Positions 8,062 to 10,187 of a stretch of DNA of 10,187 bases are shown here, piece by piece. Below the pieces are notes generated by a model. The model was not told where the DNA came from and searched no databases. It was given only the letters and a program-made list of their open reading frames with translations. The stretch covers positions 1-10,187 of the forward strand of contig JANWVS010000033.1 of the NCBI GenBank assembly GCA_025056835.1, written 5' to 3'. Position 1 is the stretch's first letter; the number at the start of each line of letters is the position of its first letter. The DNA comes from Gemmataceae bacterium (GTDB lineage Bacteria; Planctomycetota; Planctomycetia; Gemmatales; Gemmataceae). A program made the position numbers and the translations under genes.

Positions 8062-8077
8062 GCGCCGGGGCCGGCGC
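8062..8077. repeat. Inverted repeat in the spacer before the surface-protein gene
   Basis: GCGCCGG (8062-8068) and CCGGCGC (8071-8077) form a near-palindrome; as RNA it gives a 6-bp GC stem with a 4-nt loop. It lies about 100 nt past the TPR stop. It is followed by A's, not T's, on the plus strand, so it is a poor intrinsic terminator for the TPR gene. The rest of the 243-nt spacer (7960-8202) is AC-rich and shows no gene. Confidence 0.35.
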
Positions 8078-8130
8078 AAAAACTCAACAAACATTCCCAA
8101 AACCTTCACTTCACTCGCCGGCGCTGTCCT

Positions 8131-8136
8131 TATAAA
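8131..8136 (+). promoter_or_regulatory. Candidate -10 box for the surface-protein gene
   Basis: TATAAA in a GC-rich setting, 66 nt before ATG 8203. No good -35 is visible (only TTCACT-like runs at 8105-8115 at off spacing). The call rests on base composition contrast and placement. Confidence 0.3.
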
Positions 8137-8202
8137 TTTCCCGGCCTACCGCCCTACGGTTTCGCGCAGTTAGTTCGCATTGTTTTCATCGGAGTGACAC
8201 CT

Positions 8203-10187
8203 ATGAATTGGAACTGGCTCGGTGTGTGGTCGCGGCTTGGCAAGCAATTCCAGAAGCGCTCAGCAAAACGTCGATCCCGCTCTCAACTATCTCCGACGAA
8301 ATCGGTGCGGCTTTGGGTCGAGTCTCTTGAAGAACGCGCTGTCCCCGCCGCATTCACCATGGGCAACCTGGTTGTCGAGCGCATTGGCGGCGACGCCAGC
8401 TTTGGTGCCGGAGGCAGCGCGCTGACCAACGCAGCAACGCCCGTCTTCCTCGATGAGATCACCATCAACACCGGACAGACCGCCCCGGTGCAGACGATTG
8501 CCATGCCCACCAGCGATAGCGGCAGCAACCAAACGCTCACCGATTCCGGAACGGCGACGTCCAACGGCTATCTGACCCGCAGCGCCAATGGGGAATACCT
8601 GGTCGTGTCCGGTTATGATGCGGCCGTCGGCACAGCCAGCGTGGCTAATTCGAACCCTGCCACCGTCAATCGCACGATCGGCCGGGTCTGGTTCGATGGT
8701 TCCGTCGACACATCCACCACGTTCAACAACGGGCCGAACAACAATTTCCGCAGCGTTACTACGATCGACGGGACACGCTATTGGGTGGGTTTGAGCGGCA
8801 ACGCCACGCTCATGGGCATCGGTACCGTGGCCCACGGCGGCACCGCCCTCGACAACATTTTCAACGGCAATGCCCGCAACACGCTCATCGCCGGTAATCG
8901 GTTGTTCGTCAGCGCCGGGGCGACCGCCGGTTTTGGTTCGGTTGGCATCCACGTCATGGACGCCGGCAACCCGCCCCCCACCGGCTCAGCCACCAATACC
9001 TTGCTCAGCAGTACCAACACCAGCGGAACGGGCACGCCTTCCCCATACTCGTTTGTCTTCTTTGACCTCAACAGCAACAACTTCGATGGTACCGGCTTCG
9101 ATACGCTCTACGTCGCCGACGATCGCGCGGCGACCAGCGGCGGCGGCCTCCAGCGTTGGGATTTCGACGGCTCGGCTTGGACTCGACAGTTCACCATCAA
9201 CACTCCGATCCGGGGGTTGACCGGCTATCGCGATGGCAACGATGTCGTGCTCTTCGCAACGACGATTGAAACTTCCGCCAATAAGGTCGTCAAATTGATC
9301 GACACGTTGTCCGGCAACGCCGGCGCCACGTTCGAGACGCTCATCACTGCCCCCGCCAACACGGTCTTCCGCGGTGTCGCCCTCGCCCCCGAAGTACCCA
9401 AGGTGGTCTCGGTCACGCGGGCCGACGCCAATCCCACTAGCGCCACCTCCGTCAATTACACCGTGACGTTTACCCACAGCGTCACGGGCGTCAACGCTGC
9501 TGATTTTACCATCACGCAAGGCGGCGGAATTTCCGGTGCCACCATCACCAGTGTGAGCGGCAGCGGGACCACTTGGACGGTCACGGTCGGAGGTTATTCC
9601 GGCACCGGGACGATCAAGCTCAATCTCGTCGACGATGACTCGATCAAGAACTCCCTCGGCGCGCCGTTGGGCGGTACGGGAACGAGCGGCACTGGCAATG
9701 GCAGCTTCACCGGCGGGGACGATCAAACCTACACCATCACCGCCGGCGATACGACGCCCCCGGTCGTAGATTCTATCGTCCGTGCCGACGGGAATCCGAC
9801 GAACGCGGCGAGCGTGCAGTTCACGGTGACGTTCAGCGAGAACGTGACGGGGGTGGACGCCAGCGACTTCACGTTGACGACCAGCGGCGTGAGCGGGGCA
9901 TCGATCACGTCGGTGACGGGTACGGGTGCGACGCGGACGGTGACGGTGAACACGGGGACGGGCAGCGGCACGATCCGCCTGGACGTGGTCGACGATGACA
10001 CGATCGTCGACGGAGCCGGGAACAAGTTGGGCGGAACGGGAGCCGGCAACGGCGACTTCACGACGGGCGAGGTTTACACGATCGACAAGACGGCGCCGGT
10101 GGTGGTGTCGATCGTCCGTGCCGACGGGAATCCGACGAACGCGGCGAGCGTGCAGTTCACGGTGACGTTCAGCGAGAGCGTGACGGG
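8203..10187 (+). CDS. Giant exported surface protein, N-terminal part (runs off the window)
   Basis: The frame is open from ATG 8203 to the window edge (661 residues, no stop). GGAG at 8191-8194 lies 8 nt before the start. The N-terminus is rich in Arg and Lys (11-33), followed by SLEERAVPA at 41-49. This is the planctomycete N-terminal motif of exported proteins, which often lack a textbook signal peptide. Residues about 50-396 form a domain with FTMGNLVVERIG, VFLDEI, GYLTRSANGEYLVVSGYDA (122-140), NRTIGRVW, FDTLYVADDRA (299-309), GGGLQRWDF and FRGVALAP (389-396). I recognise this pattern as a widespread, propeller-like domain of bacterial extracellular proteins without known function. Ig-like repeats follow from about residue 400. 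The protein is probably cell-surface or secreted, perhaps for adhesion or matrix; size and C-terminus are not visible. It is apparently transcribed alone. Confidence 0.85.
   Translation, partial: MNWNWLGVWSRLGKQFQKRSAKRRSRSQLSPTKSVRLWVESLEERAVPAAFTMGNLVVERIGGDASFGAGGSALTNAATPVFLDEITINTGQTAPVQTIAMPTSDSGSNQTLTDSGTATSNGYLTRSANGEYLVVSGYDAAVGTASVANSNPATVNRTIGRVWFDGSVDTSTTFNNGPNNNFRSVTTIDGTRYWVGLSGNATLMGIGTVAHGGTALDNIFNGNARNTLIAGNRLFVSAGATAGFGSVGIHVMDAGNPPPTGSATNTLLSSTNTSGTGTPSPYSFVFFDLNSNNFDGTGFDTLYVADDRAATSGGGLQRWDFDGSAWTRQFTINTPIRGLTGYRDGNDVVLFATTIETSANKVVKLIDTLSGNAGATFETLITAPANTVFRGVALAPEVPKVVSVTRADANPTSATSVNYTVTFTHSVTGVNAADFTITQGGGISGATITSVSGSGTTWTVTVGGYSGTGTIKLNLVDDDSIKNSLGAPLGGTGTSGTGNGSFTGGDDQTYTITAGDTTPPVVDSIVRADGNPTNAASVQFTVTFSENVTGVDASDFTLTTSGVSGASITSVTGTGATRTVTVNTGTGSGTIRLDVVDDDTIVDGAGNKLGGTGAGNGDFTTGEVYTIDKTAPVVVSIVRADGNPTNAASVQFTVTFSESVT
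9412..10187 (+). repeat. Tandem Ig-like domain repeats in the surface-protein gene
   Basis: Three successive repeats begin at matching codons 9412, 9775 and 10111, at periods of 363 nt (121 residues) and 336 nt (112 residues). Each has the order RAD.NPT, FTVTF...VTGV, ADF or SDF, SGA.ITSV.G.G, VDDD.I, LGGTG, typical of bacterial Ig-like domains strung along surface proteins. Repeats 2 and 3 match at 76 of the 77 bases that can be compared (9775-9851 with 10111-10187); repeat 1 is much more diverged. The third repeat is cut by the window edge and more may follow. Confidence 0.88.

Noticed and set aside
8287..9726. Minus-strand open frames opposite the surface-protein gene.
   Set aside because: The plus frame is continuous from 8203 with recognisable domain motifs; the minus frames are its shadows.

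Overview
The window looks like chromosomal DNA of a GC-rich planctomycete, most likely a Gemmatales/Gemmataceae relative. The evidence is a very large exported protein whose N-terminus carries the SLEERAVPA-type motif seen on planctomycete (especially Gemmata-like) surface proteins, a Uma2-family protein with the Arg/Ala/Glu heptad tail common in that lineage, and a run of signal-peptide-bearing enzymes (esterase, SMP-30 lactonase, TPR protein). The placement rests on these signatures read by eye, not on a search.

Layout: (1) 1-3404, plus strand: the 3' end of gltB (glutamate synthase large subunit), a Uma2-family gene, and complete gltD (glutamate synthase small subunit). The three are nearly contiguous (gaps of 2 and 27 nt) and look like one transcription unit. 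GltB and GltD together make glutamate from glutamine and 2-oxoglutarate with NADPH; the Uma2 gene in the middle is a lineage-specific insertion of unknown role. A GC-rich hairpin at 3427-3458 separates this unit from the convergent gene that follows. (2) 3484-4272, minus: an exported alpha/beta-hydrolase (esterase/peptidase type), with a TATAAT-type promoter in the 237-nt divergent spacer. (3) 4510-5208, plus: a cytoplasmic short-chain dehydrogenase/reductase. (4) 5319-7107, minus: a two-gene unit of an exported SMP-30/gluconolactonase-like protein followed 10 nt later by an NAD-dependent epimerase/dehydratase-family enzyme resembling uronate dehydrogenases. This pairing hints at oxidation of sugar acids or sugars plus lactone opening. 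(5) 7216-7959, plus: an exported TPR protein with NlpI-like layout. (6) 8203 to the window edge, plus: the first 661 residues of a giant exported protein, made of an uncharacterised propeller-like domain followed by Ig-like repeats whose DNA is nearly identical from repeat to repeat and which use a different set of synonymous codons from the rest of the gene.

No tRNA, rRNA, CRISPR array, insertion sequence or phage gene is visible, and no intergenic stretch exceeds 300 nt. I found no convincing new multi-gene system. The points most worth a second look are the gltB-uma2-gltD arrangement, the lactonase/dehydrogenase pair, and the repeat-bearing surface protein.
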